From Salipiger aestuarii (GTDB taxonomy: Bacteria > Pseudomonadota > Alphaproteobacteria > Rhodobacterales > Rhodobacteraceae), in assembly GCF_003259905.1 (NCBI RefSeq), contig NZ_QLMG01000005.1, forward strand, positions 80,607 to 144,606: a stretch of 64,000 bases of DNA, read 5' to 3'. Below, piece after piece: positions 27,576 through 37,191 of the stretch. Made by a program: the position numbers and the translations under genes. Numbering within the stretch: position 1 is the stretch's first letter; each line of letters opens with the position of its first letter. The notes under the pieces are model-generated. The model saw only the letters and a list, made by a program, of their open reading frames with translations. It did not search any database and was not told the origin of the DNA.

Positions 27576-29027
27576 ATGAGCGATTTCGACTATGATCTGT
27601 TTGTCATCGGCGGCGGCTCTGGCGGTGTTCGCGCGGCGCGTGTCGCCGCCGGTGAAGCCGGGGCCAAGGTGGCGCTGGCCGAGGCGGATCGCTATGGCGG
27701 CACCTGCGTCATCCGGGGCTGCGTTCCCAAGAAGCTGATGGTGTTCGCCAGCGAATACGGATCGGTGGTCGAGGATGCGCGCGGTTACGGCTGGGATCTG
27801 GCCGAAGGCGGCTTTGACTGGTCCGGCTTTCAGGGCAGGCTTTCGGCTGAACTTGACCGGCTGGAAGGGGTCTATCGCACCCTGCTGAAGAACGCCGGGG
27901 TCGACAGCTACGATGCGCGCGCCAGCCTGGTCGATGCCCATACCGTGAGCCTGTCCACCGGCGAACGCTTTACCGCAAAGCATATTCTTGTCGCCACCGG
28001 TGGTCACCCGGTTCGCCCCGAAGTGCCCAACGCGCATCTTGGCATCGTCAGCGACGACATCTTCACCCTGCCGACGCTGCCCAAAAGCATCCTGATTGTC
28101 GGCGGCGGCTATATCGCCTGCGAGTTCGCCTGCATCCTGCATGGCCTTGGCGTCGAAGTGACGCAGTTTTATCGCGGCGCCCAGATCCTGCGCGGCTTCG
28201 ACGAAGAAGCGCGCGGCCTGATTGCCGACGCCATGCAGGAGCGCGGCATCAAGCTGCACCTGGGCACCGACATCGTGGAAATGCGCTGTGCGACCGATGA
28301 CGATATGTCCGGCGACAGCCAGGGCGCGGTGTCCATGGGCACACCGATGCACGAGGCGGCGCCCGACGCGCCACAGGGCGCGGACGGCCCGATCTGGGTC
28401 AAGGCCACCAATAGCGAAACACGGGTGTTCGACCTTGTGTTCTTTGCCACCGGGCGCAAACCCAACACCGACGGCATCGGTCTGCAAGAGGCCGGGGTGG
28501 AACTGGGGCGCAAGGGCGAGGTCATCGTGGACGCCTACAGCCGCACCGCCGTGCCGTCGATCTGGGCCATCGGCGACGCCACCGACCGCGTCAACCTGAC
28601 CCCGGTCGCGATTCGCGAAGGCATGGCGTTCGTGGAAACGGCGTTCAAGAACAACCCCACCAGGGTCGACCACGACCTGATCCCGTCGGCGGTGTTCACC
28701 CAGCCGGAGTTCGGCACCGTGGGCCTGTCCGAGGAAGAGGCCCGCGACCGTGGCCCGATCGAGGTGTACGCCACCTCGTTCCGCCCGATGATGACCGCCT
28801 TTGCCGGGCGCCCCGACCGGGTGCTGATGAAACTGATCGTCTGCAAGGACACGCGCCGGGTTCTGGGCTGCCACATCGTGGCCCCCGGTGCGGGCGAAAT
28901 GATCCAGCTGGCGGGCATCGCGATCGGGATGGGCGCGACCAAGGAAGACTTTGACAGGACCGTGGCCGTACATCCGACCATGTCCGAAGAAATCGTGACA
29001 ATGCGCAATCCGACCCGGACGGCTTGA
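27576..29027 (+). CDS. gor: Glutathione-disulfide reductase
   Basis: FAD enzyme that reduces oxidised glutathione with NADPH in the cytoplasm. 483 residues. FAD motif GGGSGGVRAA at 12-21, redox pair Cys44/Cys49 in GGTCVIRGCVPKK, NADPH motif GGGYIACEFACIL, and the catalytic histidine in HPTMSEE near the end. An insertion of about 30 residues (near 244-275, containing DDDMSGDSQGAV) makes it longer than usual; it lies between strands of the NADPH domain. Start at the ATG at 27576 with AAGGATGGGG upstream. Confidence 0.93.
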   Translation: MSDFDYDLFVIGGGSGGVRAARVAAGEAGAKVALAEADRYGGTCVIRGCVPKKLMVFASEYGSVVEDARGYGWDLAEGGFDWSGFQGRLSAELDRLEGVYRTLLKNAGVDSYDARASLVDAHTVSLSTGERFTAKHILVATGGHPVRPEVPNAHLGIVSDDIFTLPTLPKSILIVGGGYIACEFACILHGLGVEVTQFYRGAQILRGFDEEARGLIADAMQERGIKLHLGTDIVEMRCATDDDMSGDSQGAVSMGTPMHEAAPDAPQGADGPIWVKATNSETRVFDLVFFATGRKPNTDGIGLQEAGVELGRKGEVIVDAYSRTAVPSIWAIGDATDRVNLTPVAIREGMAFVETAFKNNPTRVDHDLIPSAVFTQPEFGTVGLSEEEARDRGPIEVYATSFRPMMTAFAGRPDRVLMKLIVCKDTRRVLGCHIVAPGAGEMIQLAGIAIGMGATKEDFDRTVAVHPTMSEEIVTMRNPTRTA

Positions 29028-29095
29028 ATCCGCGCAACGAATGCACAGGTTATCGCTGGACCAGGGTATCCAGAGGGAAAGAGGGACAGGAGTTC

Positions 29096-30238
29096 ATGGC
29101 AGGAAACAGCGGCGGCCCTTGGGGCAGCGGTGGCAATCAGGGCGGTTCCCGCCCGCCGGAAAACGGCGGCGGCGGCAATCGCGGCGGGCGCAGGCCCGAT
29201 GATCCGCAGATCCCCGAGATCGACGAGCTGATGAAAAAGGGTCAGGAACGGCTGCGCGTGCTTATGGGCGGGCGCGGTGGCGGCAACGGATCCGGCGCGC
29301 CCTCGGGCGGGTCGGGCGGCCCTGGCTTCGGCAAGGGAACCGTGGCGATTGCCGCGCTCGGGGCATTGGCCATCTGGGCGTACATGAGCTTTTATACCGT
29401 GCGCCCCGAAGAGCAGTCGGTTGAACTGTTCCTGGGCAAGTACAGCTCGACCGGAGAGCCGGGCCTGAATTTCGCACCTTGGCCGTTCGTCACCGCCGAG
29501 GTGGTGAACGTGACGTCGGAACGCACCGAAACCATCGGTGGCGCGCGCGGGGGGGATTCCAACGGGCTGATGCTGACCACCGACGCCAATATCGTCGATA
29601 TCGAATTTCAGGTGGTCTGGAACATTTCGGATCCCTCGCGTTTGCTGTTCAACATCAGTGACCCGCAGCTGACCGTTCAGGCAGTGTCCGAGGCCGTCAT
29701 GCGCGAGATCATCGCCGCGTCGAACCTTGCGCCGATCCTCAACCGTGACCGGGGCCTGATCGCAGACACCGCCATGGAACAGATCCAGGCAACGCTTGAC
29801 GAATACGAAAGCGGAATCAACGTGGTGCGGGTGAACCTCGACACCGCTGACCCACCGCGGGAAGTGATCGACGCCTTCCGCGAAGTGCAGGCGGCCGAAC
29901 AGGAACGCGACCGGCTGGAACGTCAGGCGGATGCCTATGCCAACCGCGTTGTCGCCGAGGCGCGCGGTGACGCGGCGCAGATTCGCGAAGAGGCCGAAGG
30001 CTATCGCGCGCAGCAGGTCAACCAGGCCGTCGGTGAGGCCTCGCGCTTCCTTGCGGTGCGCGAGGAATACGCCAAGGCGCCCGAAGTCACCCGCCGCCGT
30101 CTTTACCTGGAGACGATGGAACGGGTGCTGGGCGATGTCGACAAGACCATCCTCGACCAGGGGGTGACCGGCGACAGCGGCGTGGTGCCCTATTTGCCGC
30201 TCAACGAACTCAACCGTCGTCCGGCAGGGGGGAACTGA
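29096..30238 (+). CDS. hflK: FtsH protease modulator HflK
   Basis: SPFH/band-7 membrane protein forming a ring complex with HflC around FtsH, where it limits access of membrane substrates. 380 residues: Gly-rich, disordered N-terminus, one membrane segment near residue 83 (GTVAIAALGALAIWAYMSF), then the periplasmic band-7 domain (YTVRPEEQSVELFLGKY) and a coiled coil. Start at the ATG at 29096 behind GGGACAGGAG. hflC starts 3 bases after the stop. Confidence 0.95.
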   Translation: MAGNSGGPWGSGGNQGGSRPPENGGGGNRGGRRPDDPQIPEIDELMKKGQERLRVLMGGRGGGNGSGAPSGGSGGPGFGKGTVAIAALGALAIWAYMSFYTVRPEEQSVELFLGKYSSTGEPGLNFAPWPFVTAEVVNVTSERTETIGGARGGDSNGLMLTTDANIVDIEFQVVWNISDPSRLLFNISDPQLTVQAVSEAVMREIIAASNLAPILNRDRGLIADTAMEQIQATLDEYESGINVVRVNLDTADPPREVIDAFREVQAAEQERDRLERQADAYANRVVAEARGDAAQIREEAEGYRAQQVNQAVGEASRFLAVREEYAKAPEVTRRRLYLETMERVLGDVDKTILDQGVTGDSGVVPYLPLNELNRRPAGGN

Positions 30239-30241
30239 TCC

Positions 30242-31306
30242 ATGCGCAAGACAGCTTACATTCTGCCCGCTGTGGTGGTTGTTCTGGTGCTTTTCCTGTC
30301 GTCGATCTTTGTGGTGGACGAACGCGAAAAGGCGCTGGTGCTTCAGTTCGGCCAGATCCGCGCCGTCAAGGAAGAACCCGGCCTGGCGTTCAAGATTCCG
30401 TTTATCCAGGAGGTCGTGTATTACGATGACCGCATCCTGTCGCTTGACACCGACACCATCGAGGTGACGCCCTCGGACGACCGCCGCCTCGTGGTCGATG
30501 CCTTCGCGCGTTATCGGATCGCCGATGTGGTGCAGTTCCGGCAGGCCGTTGGCGTGGGCGGACTGCGTACCGCCGAAGATCGCCTTTCGGGTATCCTCAA
30601 CGCGCAGATCCGCGAAGTGCTGGGCGCCGATCAGGTAACGTCCGATGTGATCCTGTCCGCCGACCGCCGCCAGTTTTCCAACCGTATCCGCGATGCGGCG
30701 CGGGTTTCGGCACGCTCGCTGGGGCTTGATGTGGTGGACGTGCGGCTCAAGCAGACCAACCTGCCGTCGCAGAACCTTGAGGCGACGTTTGCCCGGATGC
30801 GCGCCGAACGCGAACGCGAAGCCGCTGACGAGATCGCGCGCGGTAACGAAGCCGCGCAACGGGTCCGGGCGCTGGCCGACCGGACCGTGGTGGAAACCCG
30901 CTCTGCGGCGCAGCGTGATGCGGACGTGACGCGCGGCGAGGCCGATGCGGAACGCAACGGCATCTTTGCCGAAGCCTTTGGGTCCGATCCCGAGTTCTTT
31001 GCCTTTTATCGGTCGCTTCAGGCCTATGAAACCGCATTGACCGGCGATAATTCGCGGATGGTGATGACGCCTGACAGCGAGTTCTTCGAGTATTTCAAGA
31101 ACCAGGGCGCCCAGGTCGTCGTTCCGGAAAGCGCCGCGCCCGAGGCCCCGGAGTCCGAAGATGCCGCCGAGGCGGAGCCTGAAGCGCCAGCCCCTGCCGC
31201 TGCAGCCCCTGCGGCACCGTCCCCCGATGCACCGTCCCCCGATGCACCGGACACTGAAGTACCCGCCTCCGGCGCACCTGCACCCGAGGCGCCCGTATCG
31301 GAATGA
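30242..31306 (+). CDS. hflC: FtsH protease modulator HflC
   Basis: Partner of HflK. 354 residues: N-terminal membrane anchor (AYILPAVVVVLVLFLSSIFVV), band-7 domain from residue 22 (DEREKALVLQFGQIRAVKEE), a charged coiled coil (ERERRE-like stretch near 180-215) and, unusually long, an Ala/Pro/Glu-rich tail of about 60 residues with repeated PSPDAP units. The tail is low complexity and probably disordered. The stop overlaps the DUF2065 start as ATGA. Confidence 0.95.
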   Translation: MRKTAYILPAVVVVLVLFLSSIFVVDEREKALVLQFGQIRAVKEEPGLAFKIPFIQEVVYYDDRILSLDTDTIEVTPSDDRRLVVDAFARYRIADVVQFRQAVGVGGLRTAEDRLSGILNAQIREVLGADQVTSDVILSADRRQFSNRIRDAARVSARSLGLDVVDVRLKQTNLPSQNLEATFARMRAEREREAADEIARGNEAAQRVRALADRTVVETRSAAQRDADVTRGEADAERNGIFAEAFGSDPEFFAFYRSLQAYETALTGDNSRMVMTPDSEFFEYFKNQGAQVVVPESAAPEAPESEDAAEAEPEAPAPAAAAPAAPSPDAPSPDAPDTEVPASGAPAPEAPVSE

Positions 31307-31494
31307 CAGCGGCGGATATCGGCACGGGGATTGCTATGGTTCTCGTCATCGAGGGGCTGGTGTACGCACTGGCCCCTTCGCTTGTCGAGCGTCTGCTGGA
31401 GGCGCTGCGGCTGATGCCGATCGACGCGCGTCGCGCGCTTGGTCTGGCGACACTGGCAACGGGCATGCTGCTGCTATGGATATTTCGGGGCTAG
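31303..31494 (+). CDS. DUF2065 (YjeT-like) small membrane protein
   Basis: 63 residues with two hydrophobic segments (GIAMVLVIEGLVYALAP and LATLATGMLLLWIF). DUF2065 genes commonly follow hflC in Proteobacteria; function unknown. Translation is probably coupled to hflC through a 4-base overlap. Confidence 0.85.
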   Translation: MTAADIGTGIAMVLVIEGLVYALAPSLVERLLEALRLMPIDARRALGLATLATGMLLLWIFRG

Positions 31495-31668
31495 GGACGC
31501 GGTCGGCCCCCCCCGGTGCCGCGTGGCTGTTTGCGATGCGCATCGATCGGGGGCGCCGCCCTTGCCGCGGCGATCAAGTGGCCGCGGCCGGTCGCCGGAA
31601 CTGCCATGCAACGTGCGGGCACGGCGCTTTTGTCGCCATTCCCAGTCTGTTTCAGCGGGGCGTGGTGG

Positions 31669-33123
31669 TCAGGCCGCTGATCGTGACGCCGACTCGGATT
31701 GCACCGTCCAGCCTGGTATTTGCTCGGCATAGCGCACCTGCGACAGCTGCCCGGTGATGTCCTGCACCACGCGCGCGATGGTGTCCACCGCGTCAGAGGT
31801 CTGTTCGACCATGGCGGCATTGCTCTGAGTGATCCGGTCGAGATCGCCGATGCTCTGGCTGATTTCATCCAGTCCCTTGGCCTGTTCGCTCGATCCTTCG
31901 GTGATGCTGTTCAGCACGTCGAACATGGTGTCGAAACTGTCGACCACGCTGATAAGCGAGCCGCGTGCGCGTTCCACCAGCACCGCGCCGTCGTTGACCT
32001 GTTCCGAGCTGGACTGGATCAGGGTGCGGATTTGGCTTGCCGCTTCGGACGAATTGGCGGCAAGGGTGCGCACCTCGCCGGCGACCACGGCAAAGCCGCG
32101 GCCCGCGTCACCGGCGCGCGCCGCCTCGACCCCGGCGTTCAGCGCCAGTAAGTTGGTCTGAAAGGCGATGTCGTCGATCAGGCCGATGATCTGCGCGATC
32201 TTTTCCGACGAGCGTCTGATTTCGGTCATCACATCGGCAGCGGTCTCGACCTGACTGGCGCTTTCCTTCATCTCGCGCTGCGAGTTGTCGAAAAAGCTGC
32301 GCGTCTCGTGCGTCTTCTGGCTGCTGTCCCTCACGCTTTCGTTTATCATCTGCATTGCTGCGGTCGTTTCTTCCAGCGACGCGGCCTGACTTGATGTGCG
32401 CCGCGACAGCTCGCCGGCGGACTGGCCGACCTGTCCGACCACATTCTGCATCTGCGTCATCGAATGCGAAACGGTGCTGACGATATTGCCGAGGCTGCGC
32501 GTGGCGCCGTTGAGTTTCTGACGCACGGGATCGTAGACCAGCGGATAATTGCTTTCGCCGGGACCGGGGACCACATGTGACAGGTCGCCCCGCGCGAGCG
32601 CGTCGATGCCGTCAGACACATGGCCAAGCGCGATCTGCTGCTCTTCTCCCCAGACGCGGAACGTGACGGTGGTGACCTGTTCGATGTCCAGCGCAAAGGC
32701 GCGGCTGAGCACGCCGGCCATGCGCCGCCACCGGCGTCCCGACGGGCCGATCATCTTCAGGGCGACCCGTGACAGGAAACGCTCCAGTAGGTCCGACGTG
32801 GCATGCGCGTAGGAGGACATGTAAAGTTCGAGCGGCAGGTTGATCGCCGCGTGCACCCGCCCGATCCGTTCGATCGAGGCGAAATAATCGGCGTTCAGAT
32901 CGCCGTTCAACATACGGGTCCAGTGTATTTTTTGCGCATTGCGCGCTTGGTTCATGCTGTCGTCGGATTTAAAGAAAAGGGCGGCGTCGGGTTGCGCTCT
33001 TGTCCTGTCGTAGAATGCGTCAAGCACATGATCCAATTGGGGCACCAGGATACGCCCCGCATCGGCGAGATCCTTCAATTCAGCATTGTTCAGCCCGAAG
33101 CGCGCAAGCTGTGTTTCCGACAT
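31669..33123 (-). CDS. Globin-coupled methyl-accepting chemotaxis transducer
   Basis: 484-residue soluble receptor. Residues 1-160 are a protoglobin sensor domain: KIHWTRML near residue 65 and the proximal heme-ligand candidate His91 in [11 protein letters not shown]. There is no membrane segment. The rest is an MCP signalling domain with the conserved hairpin tip [19 protein letters not shown] near residue 355 and long coiled coils. HemAT-like proteins of this layout sense O2 and drive aerotaxis through CheA. Start at the ATG at 33123 ([11 protein letters not shown]). It lies between the hflC block and degP on the opposite strand. Confidence 0.88.
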   Translation of the reverse strand: MSETQLARFGLNNAELKDLADAGRILVPQLDHVLDAFYDRTRAQPDAALFFKSDDSMNQARNAQKIHWTRMLNGDLNADYFASIERIGRVHAAINLPLELYMSSYAHATSDLLERFLSRVALKMIGPSGRRWRRMAGVLSRAFALDIEQVTTVTFRVWGEEQQIALGHVSDGIDALARGDLSHVVPGPGESNYPLVYDPVRQKLNGATRSLGNIVSTVSHSMTQMQNVVGQVGQSAGELSRRTSSQAASLEETTAAMQMINESVRDSSQKTHETRSFFDNSQREMKESASQVETAADVMTEIRRSSEKIAQIIGLIDDIAFQTNLLALNAGVEAARAGDAGRGFAVVAGEVRTLAANSSEAASQIRTLIQSSSEQVNDGAVLVERARGSLISVVDSFDTMFDVLNSITEGSSEQAKGLDEISQSIGDLDRITQSNAAMVEQTSDAVDTIARVVQDITGQLSQVRYAEQIPGWTVQSESASRSAA

Positions 33124-33383
33124 GTTCAAGGGATCCAAAATATTTCTGTCAGATCGACAGGGATAAGCGCCAATGCTTTTGAATTTCTTATCGCGACCAA
33201 AAATATGCCGGTGTCCGGACGGCGCGGCGCTCTCGCCCGGTCCACGGTGGTTCACATGCACTTGAGCCGTTGCAACCTTTTATTTCGTGGTCAGCGCGCA
33301 TCACTATGTTAGCCTCACCAAAAAGAAGGCAGGACAGCCGCGCGCGCCCGGGCGTGGCGCTTGTCGCAACAAAGGAGTTCCAG

Positions 33384-34859
33384 GTGAAACCCTTAGCACT
33401 TGCTGAAACACAAGACGCGCGACCGCTCCGGCTGTTCTGGCTGGCGACGCTGTCGATCTTCCTGATCGTGTCGCAATCGCTCATGGCGCGCGCGCAAGGC
33501 ATCCCCGAGAGCTTCGCGGATCTTGCCGACCGGATCAGCCCCTCGGTGGTGAACATCACCACATCGACCATGGTCGCGGGACGCACCGGCCCGCAGGGCA
33601 TCGTTCCCGAAGGGTCGCCCTTCGAAGATTTCTTTCGCGAATTCCAGGACCGCAACGGCGGCGAAGGCGGTCAGCGCCCGCGCCGCTCTTCGGCGCTGGG
33701 GTCCGGGTTCGTGATTTCGGAAGACGGCTACATCGTCACCAACAACCACGTCATCGAAGGCGCCGACGAAATCGAGATCGAATTCTTCGAAGGCTTCATC
33801 CTTCCGGCGGAACTGGTGGGGACCGACCCCAACACCGACATCGCCCTCTTGAAGGTCGAGGCGGACGAGCCGCTGAAATACGTCTCGTTCGGTGACAGCG
33901 ACATCGCGCGCGTCGGCGATTGGGTGATGGCGATGGGCAACCCGCTGGGGCAGGGATTTTCGGTGTCCGCCGGGATCGTGTCGGCCCGCAACCGCGCGCT
34001 GTCGGGCACCTATGACGACTACATCCAGACCGACGCCGCGATCAACCGCGGCAATTCGGGCGGCCCGCTGTTCAACATGAACGGCGAGGTGATCGGCGTG
34101 AACACCGCAATCCTGTCGCCCAACGGCGGCTCCATCGGCATCGGCTTTTCGATGGCATCCAACGTGGTGCAAAAGGTCGTCACGCAGCTCAAGGAATTCG
34201 GCGAGACCCGTCGCGGCTGGCTGGGTGTGCGTATCCAGGACGTGACCCCCGACATGGCCGAGGCGCTTGGTCTTGCCTCGTCAACCGGCGCCATGGTGTC
34301 GGACGTGCCCGAAGGTCCGTCGAAGGAAGCGGGCATGAAAGCCGGCGACGTTATCGTCAAGTTCGACGGCAAGGACGTTGCCGACACGCGCCAGTTGGTG
34401 CGCATCGTCGGCAACACCGAAGTCGGCAAGTCGGTGCGCGTGGTGGTGAACCGCAACGGCACGACCGAAACCCTGCTGGTGACCCTTGGCCGGCGCGAAG
34501 AGGCCGAGCGCACCTTCCCGGCCAGCCAGCAGCTGGGCCCCGAGGACGAGCCGGCGGAGAGCCAGCTCATGGGGCTGACGCTGTCGCCGCTGACCACCGA
34601 GCTGCGTGCGGAAATGGGGCTTTCCGACGGCGCGACCGGGCTTGCGGTCACCGCCGTGGACGAGAACTCCGAGGCCTTTGAAAAGGGTCTGCGCGGCGGG
34701 GACGTGATCACCGAAGCCGGTCAGGCCCAGGTGCTCAGCATCTCTGATCTTGAAAGCAAGATCGACGAGGCGCGCGAAGCGGGCCGCAAGTCGATTCTGC
34801 TGCTGGTGCGCCGCGGGGGCGATCCGCGCTTTGTGGCGCTGACGCTCGAAGACAACTGA
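33384..34859 (+). CDS. degP: Do-family periplasmic serine protease/chaperone
   Basis: Periplasmic quality-control protease. Starts at a GTG at 33384, chosen because AGGAG (33373-33377) lies 6 bases before it; 491 residues. Signal peptide with core LFWLATLSIFLIVSQSL, cleaved after ARA. Trypsin-like domain with the catalytic triad in TNNHVIEGADE (His), NTDIALLKV (Asp) and RGNSGGPLFN (Ser), then two PDZ domains (near 290 and 400). The hflKC block on the same strand and DegP both act in envelope protein quality control. DegP versus DegQ is not decidable by eye. Confidence 0.93.
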   Translation: MKPLALAETQDARPLRLFWLATLSIFLIVSQSLMARAQGIPESFADLADRISPSVVNITTSTMVAGRTGPQGIVPEGSPFEDFFREFQDRNGGEGGQRPRRSSALGSGFVISEDGYIVTNNHVIEGADEIEIEFFEGFILPAELVGTDPNTDIALLKVEADEPLKYVSFGDSDIARVGDWVMAMGNPLGQGFSVSAGIVSARNRALSGTYDDYIQTDAAINRGNSGGPLFNMNGEVIGVNTAILSPNGGSIGIGFSMASNVVQKVVTQLKEFGETRRGWLGVRIQDVTPDMAEALGLASSTGAMVSDVPEGPSKEAGMKAGDVIVKFDGKDVADTRQLVRIVGNTEVGKSVRVVVNRNGTTETLLVTLGRREEAERTFPASQQLGPEDEPAESQLMGLTLSPLTTELRAEMGLSDGATGLAVTAVDENSEAFEKGLRGGDVITEAGQAQVLSISDLESKIDEAREAGRKSILLLVRRGGDPRFVALTLEDN

Positions 34860-34885
34860 CCCGGCGTACCGCACGTCTGGACCGG

Positions 34886-34915
34886 GGGGCGCGACCGCGA
34901 GGGACGCGCCCCTTT
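34886..34915 (+). terminator. Intrinsic terminator of degP
   Basis: GGGGCGCG (34886-34893) pairs with CGCGCCCC (34905-34912), followed by TTT. It begins 27 bases after the degP stop codon. Confidence 0.65.
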
Positions 34916-34947
34916 GCCATGGGCGAGGACGCGCCCCTTTACCATGG
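34902..34947. repeat. Direct repeat of the terminator right arm
   Basis: GGACGCGCCCCTTT plus one variable base plus CCATGG occurs at 34902-34922 and 34927-34947, a 25-base period with one mismatch. The second copy lacks its own left arm but could compete for the first. Confidence 0.7.
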
Positions 34948-35321
34948 AGGGAAATCGAGCCGGCAGGGCAAAGGGGCAGGCCTGTGGAGTCCGGCCCTGC
35001 GGATCGGCCCCGCCAGATTCAAGCAGTCGGATCCAACCAGCCAGGGCCGGCCCGTCGCCGGCCCGTCAGATCCGCCCGAGCGTTGTCTGAAACAGCGTAC
35101 CTGCGGCAAGGGATACGGACGCCGATGCAAAGTGGTCGTATTCTTCGCGGCAGGTGACGACCGTCACCCTGACCCGCGCGCCAGCTGGACTGGCTGGCAA
35201 ACGATGCCCCGGATCAGGCGGAAACGGCAAGGCTGGATACGGTGGACATGGCGGGTACCGGGCACGGGGACCGATCCCCAAGGATGCCATGGAACCTGTT
35301 AACGGCGCGCCAGGATGGGAC

Positions 35322-35846
35322 TCAGACCTCGTCGATCTGATCGACAGGGGTGGCGAGGATGCCAAGCGCGCGCGCGGTTTCCAGCGACAGCTGACCGCTG
35401 GGAAGACCGCGCTGTGCCTGCCATGTGCGGATGGCGGCGGTGGTGGGAGCATCCAGCCTGGCGCTGATCGCCGCATCGAAGTAGCCGCGCGCCGCGAGGG
35501 CGCGTTGCAGGGTGGCGACCATTTCGGCGGTGAACTGCTCGGGGCAGGGGCTGGCAAAGATCAGCTCTTCGCGCGGTGTGACGACCCGCGGCACGGGCGC
35601 GCGGCGGTATATGGGGGGGCGGATGACCGTGCCATCCTCGGCGATCTCGGCCTGAATGACCTGCACTTCGCCCATGACGTGTTCATAGACCGCCGGCGTG
35701 ACCTCTCGCGCCTGGCATGTCCCGTCGGCGAGCCTTTCGGGGCGGGGGGCGTCGATGTCGGGCCAGGGATTGTCGTCGGGCAGGGGGGTCTCGCAGGCAG
35801 CGAGGCTTAGCGCCAGGGCGGCGGCGAGGAGGGGCAGGCGGGTCAT
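35322..35846 (-). CDS. Peptidoglycan-binding-like lipoprotein
   Basis: 174 residues. An N-terminal lipoprotein signal ends in LSLAAC, giving a lipid-anchored cysteine at residue 18. The C-terminal part (about 105-165) matches a PG_binding_1 helix bundle: TAEMVATLQRALAARGYFDA and TTAAIRTWQAQRGLPSGQLS. The middle is Pro-rich and unassigned. It probably sits in the cell envelope; no enzymatic domain is visible. Confidence 0.8.
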   Translation of the reverse strand: MTRLPLLAAALALSLAACETPLPDDNPWPDIDAPRPERLADGTCQAREVTPAVYEHVMGEVQVIQAEIAEDGTVIRPPIYRRAPVPRVVTPREELIFASPCPEQFTAEMVATLQRALAARGYFDAAISARLDAPTTAAIRTWQAQRGLPSGQLSLETARALGILATPVDQIDEV

Positions 35847-36012
35847 CTGCTCGGGCCTTCGGGTGAACTGCGCGTCTGGTGGCGGTTTTGCAAGCAGGGT
35901 AGCGGGTTTGGCGCCGGGGGGGAAGCGGTCGGATCATGGGCGGCAGGCGGCGGGAAACGGGGGAAATATGCGCGGCGGGGCGGCGGGGGCTGGCGCCGGA
36001 CGGCGCGGCTGA

Positions 36013-36378
<366 letters not shown>

Positions 36379-36437
36379 ACCGGGCGCCGCGCCTGCCGTT
36401 TCGCGGGTGGGCCGGGCTTGCCCGCGGCGCGTGGCTG

Positions 36438-37112
36438 ATGTCGGGCCTGTGGCTGGCGGGGGCTGCCGCGGCGCAGACCGTCGTTTCGGCCAGCTATGAC
36501 GAGCCGGTCTCGCGCTACGATCATGGCGTTCTTGGGGATGCGATCGAATGGGGCACGTTGCGGCTGGGCCTCACGGACGGGCGTATGATTGCCGTGCGGC
36601 TTTCCAAGACGCGGGTGTTCGAAGACTTGGCCCCCCGTCTGGTCGATCTGGGTGATCGGGTGGCGGCGATGGTGGTCGAGACGGATGTGTCGCTTGGGGC
36701 GAGGGTGGCGCTGTACGGGCCGGACGGGTTGATCGCGGCGGGTCCATTCATCGGTCGGCGGCATCGCTGGCTGGCGCCTGTGGGGGCGGCGGATCTAGAC
36801 GGCGACGGGCGGATCGAGGTCGCCTATGTCGACCGCCCGCACCTGGCGCGCGTGCTGAGGGTCTTGCGCTATGTGCCGGGCCAGTCTGCGTTGCAGCCGG
36901 TTGCGGACGCGTCGGGGTTTGCCAATCATCGCATCGGCCGGGACCGGATTGCGGGCGGGCTGCGCGACTGCGGCGCCGGCCCCGAGATGGTGCTGCCCGA
37001 CGGCGACTGGGAACATGTGATGGCGGTTCGACTGGTTCAGGAGTCGCTGACGGTTGCCACGCTCGGGCCTTATGACGCGGGGGCGCTGGACCGCGCCCTG
37101 CGTTGCCAATGA
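36438..37112 (+). CDS. Exported FG-GAP/VCBS-like repeat protein
   Basis: 224 residues from the ATG at 36438, which leaves a very short signal peptide (MSGLWLAGAAAAQ). In-frame sequence upstream, back to the ferredoxin stop, reads RLPFRGWAGLARGAWL and would supply the missing positive n-region, but only CTG codons are available as starts. The mature protein contains a calcium-loop-like DLDGDGRIEVAYVDRP near residue 119, typical of FG-GAP repeats. Probably periplasmic or surface; function unknown. Confidence 0.7.
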   Translation: MSGLWLAGAAAAQTVVSASYDEPVSRYDHGVLGDAIEWGTLRLGLTDGRMIAVRLSKTRVFEDLAPRLVDLGDRVAAMVVETDVSLGARVALYGPDGLIAAGPFIGRRHRWLAPVGAADLDGDGRIEVAYVDRPHLARVLRVLRYVPGQSALQPVADASGFANHRIGRDRIAGGLRDCGAGPEMVLPDGDWEHVMAVRLVQESLTVATLGPYDAGALDRALRCQ

Positions 37113-37191
37113 CCGGGCCGATCGTGATACCGGGCGTAACGGGTGAAGTTGGGTCTTTGCTTTCCGCGCGCGCCGGACTAGTCAGAACACC

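Larger units (their letters stand above)
34860..35321. other. Intergenic stretch between degP and the lipoprotein gene
   Basis: 462 bases. It holds the degP terminator and a 21-base duplication. A minus-strand ORF of 74 codons (35066-35290, Pro-rich start, then RVRVTVVTCREEYDH) is open but has no ribosome site or family match; I do not call it a gene. Confidence 0.5.

Noticed and set aside
35066..35290. Minus-strand 74-codon ORF ending in a plausible-looking sequence
   Set aside because: Pro-rich start, no ribosome-binding site, no recognisable family; kept only as a remark in the intergenic entry.
34919..35302. Plus-strand 127-codon ORF after degP
   Set aside because: Begins inside the terminator repeat and has Arg/Gly/Trp-rich composition without motifs.
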